Numbered from the stretch's first letter, positions 24,410 to 33,687 are shown. The stretch is 51,315 bases of DNA from an uncultured Bacilli bacterium (GCA_905236715.1 CAJOMQ010000014.1:1-51315), one strand, 5' to 3'. A program made the numbers and translations. Notes: generated by a model not told the origin, from the letters alone.

Positions 24410-25446
24410 TATTTCATCCAGAAGATACACAAACTAATAATGAGGGCGGAAAGAATCATCGAGAAGATTAATGAATCAATACGATCTAAAATCCCGCCAT
24501 GCCCAGGCATAATATTGCCAAAATCTTTTTTCCCGTAATAGCGTTTAATACTCGAAAAGACAAAATCACCTAAAACAGAAATAGGTGGTATCGTTAAACT
24601 TAAAATTAAAATAATATACCAGTGGCTTACATCTAAAAATGACAATAGAGGTCTACCACATAAAGCAAAGATAAATGCGAAGGCAAAGGAAACAATAGAA
24701 GATAAAATAATTCCGCCAAAGAAACCTTCCCAAGTCTTCTTTGGAGAAATACGAGGATTCATTTTGTGTTTCCCAAAGAAAACACCAACAAAATAGGCAC
24801 CAATATCACTCATAAATGTGCCAATAACAACATAAATGATGAGCATTGAGCTTTCAAAATTATCAAACCAGTTGAAATAGCTCGTTATTTCGACACCTTG
24901 GGTAATATATCTTTCATAAGAAGGGAAGAAACGTAATAAAACGATACTTTGAATACCGATTGACACTAAAACCACCATGGTAAAAATGTAACACGCATCG
25001 CGAACATCAAAGCCAGGATCAAAAACAACAGTAATAAATAATGCAAGCGCGCCAATAATAAAAGCGGAAACAGGAACAACAAGGGTGGAAAGTTGGGAGA
25101 AAATACGCCAGTTTTCAATAGGTATTTGTTCTAAATTCGGTAATATTCCTGTTAGCGAATTAAATAAAGAAACAAAGATTGGCCAAAAGGCCACTGCACC
25201 ACCTAAAACGATAGAAATAATATAAAGCCAGATAGAATATTTCTTTCCTGGACATTTAATAATTTCAATGATACCCACCACTAAGCCAAACATGGCTAAA
25301 GATAAAAAACCAAAATCACCAAAAAATAATAATGGGGCGACAATCAGAGCAGCAACAATCGCGGTAATGATACGTGTTTTCATCGAAGCTTTGGTATCTT
25401 CTGATATATGATTTGGTTGAATATGAAAATCTTGATTATTGTTCAT
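24409..25446 (-). CDS. cdsA: Phosphatidate cytidylyltransferase
   Basis: 345 residues with about eight membrane helices. The family signature near the C-terminus is FSSIKRYYGKKDFGNIMPGH followed by GGILDRIDS. It makes CDP-diacylglycerol for phospholipid synthesis at the membrane. The frame opens at 25473, but the ATG at 25446 has Shine-Dalgarno GGAGG 9 nt ahead and overlaps the end of uppS by 11 nt. The N-terminal 25 residues are hydrophilic. Confidence 0.95.
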   Translation of the reverse strand: MNNNQDFHIQPNHISEDTKASMKTRIITAIVAALIVAPLLFFGDFGFLSLAMFGLVVGIIEIIKCPGKKYSIWLYIISIVLGGAVAFWPIFVSLFNSLTGILPNLEQIPIENWRIFSQLSTLVVPVSAFIIGALALFITVVFDPGFDVRDACYIFTMVVLVSIGIQSIVLLRFFPSYERYITQGVEITSYFNWFDNFESSMLIIYVVIGTFMSDIGAYFVGVFFGKHKMNPRISPKKTWEGFFGGIILSSIVSFAFAFIFALCGRPLLSFLDVSHWYIILILSLTIPPISVLGDFVFSSIKRYYGKKDFGNIMPGHGGILDRIDSLIFSMILSALIISLCIFWMK

Positions 25447-26155
25447 CTTTAATTCCTCCAAATCTTCTATCACGAGAATAATATTCTTCTAGACAGTTGC
25501 GGAATTCTTCTTTGGTAAAATCTGGCCAAGGAACTTTGGGGAAAATAAATTCAGCATACGCTAATTGCCAGGGCAAAAAATTAGAAGTTCTTAATTCGCC
25601 ACTTGTGCGAATTAATAAATCAACAGGTGGAAGACTTTTGGTGTATAAATACTCTTCAAATGTATTTTCATTTAAATCATCAATTTGCTTTTTGCCATCA
25701 AGTACATCTTTGGCAAAATTTTTAGACGCACGAACTATTTCTTCTTTACCACCATAATTTAAACAAATATTGAAAGTAAAATTTTGGCAATCTTTGGTTT
25801 TATCAACCGAATCTAAAACGGTTTTACGTGTTTTTTCTGGTAATTTAGAAATATCACCAGAAACGATAACGCGACTTCCATCTTTTAATAAGCGTTTAAT
25901 TTCTCTTTTAAAGAAAGATTCTAAATATTCAAATAAGTGATTAATCTCCGCTTTCGGACGATTCCAGTTTTCGGTGGAAAAAGCATATAAAGACATTACT
26001 TTAATACCTTGAGCGTAACATTCTTCGTAAATATCAATAACACGTTCACAACCAGCTTTATGGCCTAAGTGACGAGGTAAGTGACGCGCTTTTGCCCAGC
26101 GGCCATTACCATCCATAATGAAGGCAACATGTTGAAGATTATTTTTCTTTTCCAT
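25436..26155 (-). CDS. uppS: Isoprenyl (undecaprenyl) diphosphate synthase
   Basis: 239 residues of the cis-prenyltransferase family. Key motifs: FIMDGNGRWAKAR with catalytic Asp; LGHKAG; YAFSTENWNRP; and DLLIRTSGELRTSNFLPWQ near the end. It makes the C55 lipid carrier for cell-wall synthesis. It is the first gene after the frr terminator. A possible -10 TACAAT lies 17 nt before the start, with only a weak AGGT-type ribosome site. It heads uppS-cdsA-dxr-rseP-polC-tRNA-Pro. Confidence 0.97.
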   Translation of the reverse strand: MEKKNNLQHVAFIMDGNGRWAKARHLPRHLGHKAGCERVIDIYEECYAQGIKVMSLYAFSTENWNRPKAEINHLFEYLESFFKREIKRLLKDGSRVIVSGDISKLPEKTRKTVLDSVDKTKDCQNFTFNICLNYGGKEEIVRASKNFAKDVLDGKKQIDDLNENTFEEYLYTKSLPPVDLLIRTSGELRTSNFLPWQLAYAEFIFPKVPWPDFTKEEFRNCLEEYYSRDRRFGGIKDEQ

Positions 26156-26225
26156 AATAATACCTAATCTTTATTGTACCAAAAAAGATAGGTATAGTTT
26201 ACTAAAATATAAAATTTATGCTATC

Positions 26226-26258
26226 AAAAAAGACCCGCCTTTTGCATAGAGGCAGGCC
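26226..26258 (-). terminator. Terminator after frr
   Basis: Minus strand: GGCCTGCCT pairs with AGGCGGGTC (two G-U pairs), 9-nt loop, followed by TTTTTT. It lies about 20 nt after frr. Confidence 0.85.
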
Positions 26259-26276
26259 TTTATTTCTTATTTGGTT

Positions 26277-26822
26277 TTATAAAGACATTAATTCTTTATC
26301 TTTTTCAGCGATGATTTGATCAACAGATTTAATCGCCTCATCGGTGATTTTTTGCATATCATCAAGCACGCGTTTTTGATAATCTTCACTCATGGAATCA
26401 TCGTTTTTAATGAAGTCTATATAATCTCTTCTCACATTACGAATGGAGACTTTTGTTTCTTCCCCATATTTATGAGCTTGTTTAGTAATATCTCTTCTTC
26501 TTTCTTCGGTAAGAACAGGAATCATCAAACGAATTTGTGTTCCTTCGTTAATTGGGTTTAATCCTAAATCAGAGGCATTAATCGCCGTGACAATGGCTTT
26601 CACATCATTTCTATCATATGGTTTGATAAGAAGTTGACGAGGTTCGGGAACAGAAATGGAAGAAATTTGATTAACGGGAGTCATAGAACCATAATAATCA
26701 ATTTCTAAATTATTCAATAAAGCGGGCGAAGCCTTGCCGGTTCTTAAAGTGGCTAAAGTGGAATGCAAGATTTCAATTGATTTATTCATCTTGCCTTGGG
26801 CTTCTAATACGATTTCATCCAT
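26277..26822 (-). CDS. frr: Ribosome recycling factor
   Basis: 181 residues, full length for the family. Recognised by LATLRTGKASPALL, VDYYGS-like (IDYYGSMTPVNQI), ISVPEPRQLLIKPYDR, and the C-terminal RRDYIDFIK region. It splits post-termination ribosomes with EF-G. Strong Shine-Dalgarno AAAGGAGCG; 3 nt after pyrH. Confidence 0.97.
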   Translation of the reverse strand: MDEIVLEAQGKMNKSIEILHSTLATLRTGKASPALLNNLEIDYYGSMTPVNQISSISVPEPRQLLIKPYDRNDVKAIVTAINASDLGLNPINEGTQIRLMIPVLTEERRRDITKQAHKYGEETKVSIRNVRRDYIDFIKNDDSMSEDYQKRVLDDMQKITDEAIKSVDQIIAEKDKELMSL

Positions 26823-26825
26823 AAT

Positions 26826-27545
26826 TTACGCTCCTTTTTTGCAAATCGTGCCAATCTTTTCATTATTTGCGACACGAAGGAAATTTTCCGGATCAGACAT
26901 TGAGAAGATACGAATTTCAATATCTTTGTCCTTTATTAATTCTACCGCAGATAGATCCATAATTTGAAGTTTCATATCAAGAATTTGTTGATAAGTGATA
27001 TTCTCAATAAATTGAGCATCTTTATATTTTGTGGGATCTTTGTCATAGACACCTTCCACACCATTCTTGCCCATGAAGATAGCTTCACAATTGGTTTCGA
27101 TGGCGCGCATCGTTGCGGCGGTATCAGTGGTGAAAAATGGTTTACCAGTACCACCCGCTAAAAAGACGACATTGCCCTTTTCCATTTCCGCTTTTGCAGC
27201 TTCAGGGGAGTAGGTTATTGTGGTATCAGGAACTTGGCTAAAGGCGGAAAAGACGACTGAATTAACGCCAATCTTTTTTAAAGCACTAGACATAGCAACC
27301 GCATTAATGATGGTTCCTAACATACCCATATAGTCAGCGGGGACTTGGTCAATACCAATATCATTAGCTAATTTGCCGCGCCAAATATTTCCTGCGCCAA
27401 TGACAATAGCGATTTGCACCCCCATATCATGAAGGGATTTAATAATTTGTGCTATATTAGACATGTGGTTAACATCAATTATCTGTAATTCATTATTGTC
27501 CTTAAGGGCTTCTCCAGATAATTTTAAGAGGATTCTTTTATACAT
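26826..27545 (-). CDS. pyrH: Uridylate kinase
   Basis: 239 residues, amino-acid kinase family. Motifs: LLKLSGEAL at the start, IVIGAGNIWRG, DYMGMLGTIINA, and FLAGGTGKPFFTTDTAA. It phosphorylates UMP for RNA and DNA precursors. A strong intrinsic terminator lies between tsf and pyrH, so expression relies on readthrough or an unseen promoter. Shine-Dalgarno AAAGGAG. Confidence 0.97.
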   Translation of the reverse strand: MYKRILLKLSGEALKDNNELQIIDVNHMSNIAQIIKSLHDMGVQIAIVIGAGNIWRGKLANDIGIDQVPADYMGMLGTIINAVAMSSALKKIGVNSVVFSAFSQVPDTTITYSPEAAKAEMEKGNVVFLAGGTGKPFFTTDTAATMRAIETNCEAIFMGKNGVEGVYDKDPTKYKDAQFIENITYQQILDMKLQIMDLSAVELIKDKDIEIRIFSMSDPENFLRVANNEKIGTICKKGA

Positions 27546-27562
27546 AAGAGTGCTCCTTTTGT

Positions 27563-27590
27563 TAAAAAAAGAAACACCAAAGGTGTTTCT
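27563..27590 (-). terminator. Terminator between tsf and pyrH
   Basis: Minus strand: AGAAACACC TTT GGTGTTTCT followed by TTTTTT (arms 27582-27590 and 27570-27578). It sits only about 9 nt after the tsf stop codon and ends just before the pyrH ribosome site, so it probably reduces pyrH-frr expression relative to rpsB-tsf. Confidence 0.85.
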
Positions 27591-27598
27591 ATTAATGA

Positions 27599-28477
27599 TT
27601 ATTTCACTTGGCTCATGACTTCGGCAGCGAAATCATCTTGACGTTTTTCAATGCCTTCACCAACTTGGTAACGGACATATTTAACAATCTTCGCGCCTTT
27701 TTCATTTAAGGCTTTTTCCACTGTCTTAGTGTCATCTAATAAATAGGGTTGAGATAACAAGACCATTTCCGCAAAATATTTGTTAACTTTGCTATCAATA
27801 ATTTTGTTTAACATTTCCGCCGGTTTATTAGCGAGTTTTTCATCGTTTTTGGCCGCTTCTAATTGGACAGTTTTTTCATGAGCAACGGCATCACCTGGAA
27901 TATCATTTGTGGATAAATATTGTGGGTTGTTAGCCGCGACGTGCATAGCAATGCCTTTACCTAATTCGGCATCTTCTTTATCAAGCACTAAAGCAACAGC
28001 GATTTTACCACCCATATGGATATAGGTGTAAATGGTTTGACCTTCTTCTTTTGGTAAAATAACAAATCTACGAAGATCAAATTTTTCACCCATTTTCACG
28101 GTCGCATCGGTGAATAAATCAGCACATAATTCTTTGGCTTCTTCAACAGTAGCAGGTTCATTTTTTAAAATGACACCGGCAATAGCTTCAACGAATTCAC
28201 GGAACGCATCACCTTTAGCGACGAAGTCAGTTTCGCAGTTAACTTCTAAGATGACAGTTTTGCCGCATTTTTCACAAACTTTAGTTAACGCCAAACCTTC
28301 AGCGGCAATACGACTAGCCTTTTTAGCGGCTTTGGCTAAACCTTTTTCACGTAACCAGTCACTGGCTCTATCTAAATCGCAATCACTAGCAGCAAGGGCC
28401 GCTTTGCAATCCATTAAACCAGCACCAGAACGATCTCTTAATTGTTTAATTAATTCAACAGAAATCTTATCAGCCAT
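27599..28477 (-). CDS. tsf: Elongation factor Ts
   Basis: 292 residues. The UBA-like N-terminal domain is ISVELIKQLRDRSGAGLMDC, with KEKGLAKAAKK-type signature (REKGLAKAAKKASR) and NCETDFVAKGDAF. It is the nucleotide exchange factor for EF-Tu. It follows rpsB by 2 nt; its Shine-Dalgarno is weak (GTGAG), so coupling to rpsB is likely. Confidence 0.98.
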   Translation of the reverse strand: MADKISVELIKQLRDRSGAGLMDCKAALAASDCDLDRASDWLREKGLAKAAKKASRIAAEGLALTKVCEKCGKTVILEVNCETDFVAKGDAFREFVEAIAGVILKNEPATVEEAKELCADLFTDATVKMGEKFDLRRFVILPKEEGQTIYTYIHMGGKIAVALVLDKEDAELGKGIAMHVAANNPQYLSTNDIPGDAVAHEKTVQLEAAKNDEKLANKPAEMLNKIIDSKVNKYFAEMVLLSQPYLLDDTKTVEKALNEKGAKIVKYVRYQVGEGIEKRQDDFAAEVMSQVK

Positions 28478-28479
28478 GA

Positions 28480-29523
28480 TTATTTCTCACTTTCTTCTTG
28501 GGGAGCGGCTTCTTCAGCAACTTCATCTTTTGGTTCGGGTTTTTTACGAGCGGGTTTTTTCTTTTCCGCTGGTTTATCTTCACCGTTTTCTAAGGCTGCT
28601 CTACGAGCTTCTCTTTCCGCTTGTTCTTTTTCCCAAGCTTCTTGACGAGCTTGTCTTTCAGCGCGGATTTTTGCTAATTTTTCCGCATTTTCTCTTTCGG
28701 TTTGTTTGATGACATCTTTCATGGTGACGCCTTCGCCTTCGTCTTTGACATAAGCGACAACTGGCATACCACCTTTAGATTCAACGACCGCATCCGCCAT
28801 AACAGCAAGAATTAAGCTGACAGAACGAATGGCATCATCGTTAGCAGGAATGACGTAATCAACGACATCAGGATTGGAATTGGTATCAACAATACCGAAG
28901 ACAGGAATGCCTAATTTGCGAGCTTCCGCGACAGCATTGTGTTCAACGCGAGGATCGATAACAAAGACGGCGTTAGGAACTTTACGCATTTCTTTGATAC
29001 CTTCTAAGTTCTTCGCTAATTTTTCTTTTTCTTTACGAAGTTGAGCGGCTTCTTGTTTTGGTAATAAATCAAGTTCGCCTTCCTCTTCTCTTCTTTCTAA
29101 TTCTTTTAAGAATCTAATACGACTTTGAATGGTTTTGAAATTGGTTAATGTACCACCTAACCATCTGTTGGTGATATAGAAGGAACCAGAACGTAATGCT
29201 TCGGCTTGAACAGCTTCTTGGCATTGTTTCTTGGTACCGACAAAGAGGACTTTACCACCATTATCGACGATTTCTTTTAACGCTTTGTAAGCGATGCCGA
29301 TTAAATCGACGGTTTGTTGCAAGTCAATGATATAAACACCATTACGTGCACCATAGATGTATTTCTTCATCTTTGGATTCCATCTACGGGTTTGATGACC
29401 AAAATGGGAACCAGCTTCCAATAATTTCTTCATGGTAATAACTGGTGCATCAGGATCATGCATGACCGCTTCCATAGTGGCTTCAGCTTCTACGGGAGCG
29501 ACAACTTTTTCTTCTTCACTCAT
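28480..29523 (-). CDS. rpsB: 30S ribosomal protein S2 with extended termini
   Basis: 347 residues. The S2 core runs from about 33 to 265 ([55 protein letters not shown]). It has an extra acidic N-terminal stretch of about 30 residues and a C-terminal tail of roughly 70 residues that is charged and low-complexity ([18 protein letters not shown]). The usual S2 is 230-260 residues. The start at 29523 has Shine-Dalgarno AAGGAGG; the longer frame to 29604 runs through the structured leader and is rejected. Confidence 0.97.
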   Translation of the reverse strand: MSEEEKVVAPVEAEATMEAVMHDPDAPVITMKKLLEAGSHFGHQTRRWNPKMKKYIYGARNGVYIIDLQQTVDLIGIAYKALKEIVDNGGKVLFVGTKKQCQEAVQAEALRSGSFYITNRWLGGTLTNFKTIQSRIRFLKELERREEEGELDLLPKQEAAQLRKEKEKLAKNLEGIKEMRKVPNAVFVIDPRVEHNAVAEARKLGIPVFGIVDTNSNPDVVDYVIPANDDAIRSVSLILAVMADAVVESKGGMPVVAYVKDEGEGVTMKDVIKQTERENAEKLAKIRAERQARQEAWEKEQAEREARRAALENGEDKPAEKKKPARKKPEPKDEVAEEAAPQEESEK

Positions 29524-29539
29524 TTTATGAGCCTCCTTA

Positions 29540-29637
29540 TGTTTTTTCCTCCACTGTTTCCAAGAACTCACCACTCTTTTTATGAGAGCACAATGGGAGT
29601 TCAATCCGCAGTGTGTGTAGTCTGTGATTTACACAGC
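29540..29637 (-). promoter_or_regulatory. Structured leader of rpsB, candidate S2 autoregulatory RNA
   Basis: The minus-strand 5' untranslated region forms nested helices: CACTG/CAGTG (29609-29613 with 29552-29556), GAACTC/GAGTTC (29597-29602 with 29564-29569), CTCT/AGAG (29585-29588 with 29574-29577). A separate CTGTG/CACAG hairpin (29622-29636) lies at the 5' end. It lies between a clear promoter and the S2 start. Autoregulation by S2 is inferred from position. Confidence 0.55.
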
Positions 29638-29643
29638 GGGTTT

Positions 29644-29672
29644 ATTCTATACTAAAGTGTTATTTATAACAA
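29644..29672 (-). promoter_or_regulatory. rpsB-tsf promoter
   Basis: Minus strand: -35 TTGTTA (29667-29672), 17-nt spacer, -10 TAGAAT (29644-29649). The expected start near 29637 leaves a leader of about 114 nt. Confidence 0.6.
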
Positions 29673-29675
29673 GTG

Positions 29676-30590
29676 TTATTTTTCCTCCACTGGCTTATGG
29701 GCTCGTGGATGAGCGGTACTGTACTCTTTTTGCATGGCTTCCGCGGTGACATGGGTATAAACTTGGGTAGCATTAATACTTTCATGGCCCATTAATTCTT
29801 GAATAACCCGCAAATCGGCCCCATTTTCTAATAAATGAGTGGCAAATGAATGTCGCAAAATATGCGGATGCAAATCCATAAATAGGCCGGTTTTATTTTC
29901 AATTTGATCCAAAATATATTCCAAGCCACGGGTTGTTAAACGTTCACCACGATTATTCAAAAAGAAAGCGCGACATAATGTTTGGCTACGAGAGGCTAAT
30001 TTGGGTCTCAGTTTGTTGTTATAATCAGTGAGACTTTTTTGACATTCAGCGGTAAAAGGAACCATTCTTTCTTTTCTTCCTTTGCCGAGAACGCGAACAT
30101 ATCTTTGATTGATGTTCACATCTTGAATGTCTAAGGACACTAATTCCGCCGCACGAATACCAGAATAATATAGTAATTCCAAAATCGCTTGATCTCGACT
30201 CGCTAATTCATCAGTTCTCTTAGCGTTTTCTTTGAAAATGTTTTCAATTTGTTCTTTATATAAGGCGTGGGGATATTTTTTATCCATCTTTGGTGAAGAT
30301 ACAAAAATAAAGGGGTTATCTTTGACAACTTTTTCAGTCACTAAAAAAGAATAAAAATGTCTTAACGCTGACATTGAACGAGCACATGAACGCTTAGAAA
30401 CACCCCTAGCTAATTCTTCGCTGAGATAATTACGGATGATGATTTGATCAACTTCATCCATCTTAACACCTTCTTTTAAGATAAATTTAAAAAATTTATC
30501 CAAATCAGCGGAATAACTTGCAATCGTTTTATCGCTATAATTTCGTTCAACTTTTAAATGGTTAAGAAAATCAACAGTCGCTCTATTCAT
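29676..30590 (-). CDS. xerC: Tyrosine recombinase XerC
   Basis: 304 residues. The N-terminal SAM-like core-binding domain is FLNHLKVERNYSDKTIASY. The catalytic domain shows YYSGIRAAELVSL (Arg), GKGRKERMVP (Lys), HILRHSFATHLL (His-x-x-Arg), MGHESI (His) and the nucleophile in TQVYTHV (Tyr). Its position after topA matches B. subtilis codV/xerC, so it likely resolves chromosome dimers at dif. The ATG at 30590 is preferred over the upstream frame opening at 30704. A CGG codon at 29808-29810 encodes the conserved Arg of ADLRVIQ. Confidence 0.95.
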   Translation of the reverse strand: MNRATVDFLNHLKVERNYSDKTIASYSADLDKFFKFILKEGVKMDEVDQIIIRNYLSEELARGVSKRSCARSMSALRHFYSFLVTEKVVKDNPFIFVSSPKMDKKYPHALYKEQIENIFKENAKRTDELASRDQAILELLYYSGIRAAELVSLDIQDVNINQRYVRVLGKGRKERMVPFTAECQKSLTDYNNKLRPKLASRSQTLCRAFFLNNRGERLTTRGLEYILDQIENKTGLFMDLHPHILRHSFATHLLENGADLRVIQELMGHESINATQVYTHVTAEAMQKEYSTAHPRAHKPVEEK

Positions 30591-30627
30591 TGTTATTATC
30601 TTACCACAGGTAAGAAAAAAGCGGTTG

Positions 30628-32733
30628 TTAATTCCGCTTCTTCTTAGAAATTTTTTCCATATATGTGCAGGTTGGATAATTGCTACAGCCAAGGAAATAA
30701 CCAAATTTGCCTTTTTTGCGGATTAATCCACCATCACATTTTGGACATTTTTTCACAATTTTTTTGCTGTCTATATTGTCTTTATTCGTTTGTGGAATAT
30801 AAGTGCATTTTGGATAATTGGAGCAAGCCACAAATTTATGACCTTTTTTATCTATTCTTTCCACAAGAGGGGAACCACAAACAGGGCAATTTTCACCGGT
30901 TTTAACTGGTTCTGGTTTAATGTCTTTTTTCACATATGAACAAGAGGGGTAATTACTGCAACCAATGAATTTACCATTTTTGCCTTCTTTAATGGCTAAA
31001 GGAGAACCACAAATGGGACAATTTTCATCAATTAATACGTGGGTATCAATCTTAATTTTTTCGCCAGCATCTTTAACTTCTTGGATGAATGGATAATAGA
31101 AATTATCCAAAATATTTAAACGTGATTCATTACCTTCGGCAATATCATCGAGTTTTTTCTCCATTTGGGCGGTATATTTCACATCCACGATATCAGGGAA
31201 ATATTGCGTCAATAAATCCACTGTTTTTTCACCTTGCTCGGTGATTGTTAAAATACCGGCTGCATTATCAACATATTTTCTCTTCCGCAAAATATCAATT
31301 GTGGAAGCATATGTGGAAGGACGACCAATACCCACTTCTTCCATTAATTTCACTAATTTAGCTTCTGAATAATGAGCGGGTGCTTGGGTGAATTTTTGTT
31401 CCCCTTTCTTTTCGATGAGAGGGTATTTATTACCAACATTAACTTCGGGGAATTTTCCTTTAAAATCTTTATTATCATCGGGCTCAGAATAAATAATTTC
31501 ATATCCCTTAAAAATGGTATGAGATAATTCCAATTTGAAAGTGTAACCATTACCATCTAAAACAATCGTTAACACCTCTTCTTTCTTTGGCTTCATTAAA
31601 GAGGCTAAAGCGCGATTATAAATTAATTTATAAAGATTATATTGATCAGTTGTTAAATATTTTTTGACTGATTCTGGAGTACGGTGATTACTGGAAGGTC
31701 TAATGGCTTCGTGAGCATCTTGAGTGATGCCTTTTGGTTGACTGTGTTTAGCGTTACCAATATATTCCGCACCATAAGTTTCGGTGATGAAATTTTTCGC
31801 TCTTTCTTGGAAGGTATTTGATAATTTGGTGGAATCAGTACGCATATAGGTAATTAAACCCATATGTTCACCATCAACATTGATGCCTTCATATAAGGCT
31901 TGGGCCACCGATTGAGTTTTACTCGTTTTGAATTTCAAACGTGAAAAAGCTTCTTGTTGTAAGGTGGAAGTTGTAAATGGTTCTTTACTTTCTTTTACTC
32001 GAATATCTTTATCAACTTTAATAACGGTCAAATCAGAAGGCAAAGAATTTAAAATTTCCTCTACTTCTTGTTGATTATGAATGGTAATGCTTTTGCCATT
32101 TTTCCCCGTAAAAACAAGATTAAATTGACGGTCCGCGATTAAAGAAGAGGCCAAAATGTTCCAATATTCTTCGGAAACAAATTGACGGATTTCTCGATCA
32201 TGATCACAAATCATCTTTAAAGTGACTGATTGCACTCTACCGGCACTACGAGAACGAATTTTCTTATAAGTCAAAGTGGATAATTTAAAACCAATAATAC
32301 GGTCAAGAATTCGTCTCGTCTCTTGCGAGGAAACTAAATCACTATCAATTGTGCGCGGATGACTCATCGCTTCATTAATTGATTCACGTGTAATTTCGTG
32401 GAATTCTAATCTTTTTGTTTTATTAGGGTCGAGATTTAAAACTTGTGATAAATGCCAAGCAATGGCTTCACCTTCTCTATCAGGGTCGGTTGCTAAAATT
32501 ACTTCATCAGATTTATTTTTCGCATTTATTAATTCACGCACGACGTGCACTTTATCCTTATTTACTTTGTAAGAAGGCATAAAATTATGTTCCACGTCAA
32601 CCCCTAATCCGCCTTTACCAGAAGTGGCTAAATCACGTATATGGCCTAATGAGGCCATGACCTCGTAATTATCGCCGAGGTAGCGTTTGATTGTGGTACA
32701 TTTTGTGGGTGATTCAACAATAACTAGTTTCAT
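30628..32733 (-). CDS. topA: DNA topoisomerase I
   Basis: 701 residues, type IA. The Toprim domain starts at MKLVIVESPTKC, with DPDREGEAIAWHL. The active-site Tyr lies in GLITYMRTDSTKLS (about residue 300). The C-terminus has three C4 zinc fingers (CPICGSPL...CSNYPSC, CPVCGSPL...CSNYPKC, CPKCDGGL...CSNYPTC). It relaxes negative supercoils. The start at 32733 is chosen over an upstream frame opening; its Shine-Dalgarno (CGAGAT) is weak. Confidence 0.97.
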   Translation of the reverse strand: MKLVIVESPTKCTTIKRYLGDNYEVMASLGHIRDLATSGKGGLGVDVEHNFMPSYKVNKDKVHVVRELINAKNKSDEVILATDPDREGEAIAWHLSQVLNLDPNKTKRLEFHEITRESINEAMSHPRTIDSDLVSSQETRRILDRIIGFKLSTLTYKKIRSRSAGRVQSVTLKMICDHDREIRQFVSEEYWNILASSLIADRQFNLVFTGKNGKSITIHNQQEVEEILNSLPSDLTVIKVDKDIRVKESKEPFTTSTLQQEAFSRLKFKTSKTQSVAQALYEGINVDGEHMGLITYMRTDSTKLSNTFQERAKNFITETYGAEYIGNAKHSQPKGITQDAHEAIRPSSNHRTPESVKKYLTTDQYNLYKLIYNRALASLMKPKKEEVLTIVLDGNGYTFKLELSHTIFKGYEIIYSEPDDNKDFKGKFPEVNVGNKYPLIEKKGEQKFTQAPAHYSEAKLVKLMEEVGIGRPSTYASTIDILRKRKYVDNAAGILTITEQGEKTVDLLTQYFPDIVDVKYTAQMEKKLDDIAEGNESRLNILDNFYYPFIQEVKDAGEKIKIDTHVLIDENCPICGSPLAIKEGKNGKFIGCSNYPSCSYVKKDIKPEPVKTGENCPVCGSPLVERIDKKGHKFVACSNYPKCTYIPQTNKDNIDSKKIVKKCPKCDGGLIRKKGKFGYFLGCSNYPTCTYMEKISKKKRN

Positions 32734-32822
32734 AACTATCTCGGTGGAAATTATTGTCTTTTTGCAGTGGCAAGTCAACTGCCTTTTTCCTTATATAATT
32801 AATAAAATAAAATTGGTTTATT

Positions 32823-32930
32823 TTACTTCCCATAATAATATTTTTTGGCTTCTGCAAAATCATTCATCGCCTCAATAAAGTCACTATAATCTTCCACCAT
32901 ATAGGCCCCTTCTTTGATTAATCGATTACC
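32823..32930 (-). pseudogene. dprA: Out-of-frame C-terminal remnant of DprA
   Basis: In the +1 frame the minus strand reads GNRLIKEGAYMVEDYSDF and continues to a stop at 32823-32825, 35 codons in all. This matches the conserved DprA end (N-x-LI-x-EGA) that should follow the VPA segment. It joins the main frame at the GGG near 32929-32931. Confidence 0.8.
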
Positions 32931-33630
32931 CTTGTCCCGCTAAAGCTGGAACACACATAATGACACGTGAATTTTGGAGGCCAAAACCAACGGTGATTGA
33001 GGTGCCACTTCGATAGCCAGCTTCAGTGACTAAAATACCTTTCCCTAATCCTGCGATGATACGATTTCGCATCGGAAATTTGTCTGGAGATGGGGGCACA
33101 CCTTCGGGATATTCACTAATTAATAAATCATCATCTTTTATCTTGTTAAATAAAGGGAGATTTTCTTCTGGATAGCAAATATCAATGCCACAACCTAAAA
33201 CCGCAATAGTATGACCACCAGCCTCCATCGCTGTTTGTGAGGCAATCGCATCAATACCCTTTGCTAGTCCCGATACAACGGTAAATTCTTGCGCGATTTC
33301 TCTAGTTAAATCTTGCGTCATTTGGATGCCGTATTCGCTACATTCGCGACTACCAATGATGGCTACTTGATTATCAACAAAGCAATCTTTGAGCAAAGAA
33401 ATGTTGCCATCATAAAACAAGACAAAAGGTGGTTGATAGACATTTCTTAAACAGGCGGGATATTCTTCGTCTAATATGGTGATGAAACGATAATGATTTT
33501 TACTGAGTGTATCTATCACATCACTTTCGAAATTGACTTCCTTGTTGACGAGTCTTTGATAGATGTTTGTCCAATTCCCTTTTTCTTGGATGGCGAGATA
33601 GGCCAAAATTTGACTTGATGTAAGAAACAT
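32926..33630 (-). CDS. dprA: DNA processing protein DprA/Smf (frameshifted before its C-terminus)
   Basis: 234 residues. The Rossmann-type domain shows VAIIGSRECSEYG, VSGLAKGIDAIA, AVLGCGIDICYPEEN, EYPEGVPPSPDKFPMRNRII and VTEAGYRSGTSI, the DprA core that loads RecA onto incoming single-stranded DNA. The frame stops right after CVPALAGQG. The remaining conserved residues are one base out of frame (32823-32930). The usual length is 280-370, here about 270 if repaired. The Shine-Dalgarno (AGGAGG) lies inside a 7-bp hairpin. Confidence 0.9.
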   Translation of the reverse strand: MFLTSSQILAYLAIQEKGNWTNIYQRLVNKEVNFESDVIDTLSKNHYRFITILDEEYPACLRNVYQPPFVLFYDGNISLLKDCFVDNQVAIIGSRECSEYGIQMTQDLTREIAQEFTVVSGLAKGIDAIASQTAMEAGGHTIAVLGCGIDICYPEENLPLFNKIKDDDLLISEYPEGVPPSPDKFPMRNRIIAGLGKGILVTEAGYRSGTSITVGFGLQNSRVIMCVPALAGQG

Positions 33631-33637
33631 AAAAAGT

Positions 33638-33660
33638 CCTCCTAATAATCACATAGGAGG
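33638..33660 (-). promoter_or_regulatory. Hairpin masking the dprA ribosome binding site
   Basis: Minus strand: CCTCCTA (33654-33660), 9-nt loop, TAGGAGG (33638-33644). The second arm is the dprA Shine-Dalgarno, so the RNA would hide its own ribosome site. Confidence 0.5.
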
Positions 33661-33687
33661 GAAAATAGCAAATTCGACAAAAAAATT

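Noticed and set aside
29808-29810. Possible CGG reassignment, suggested by the odd tRNA-Arg(CCG)
   Set aside because: CGG encodes the conserved Arg of XerC ADLRVIQ, consistent with the standard code.
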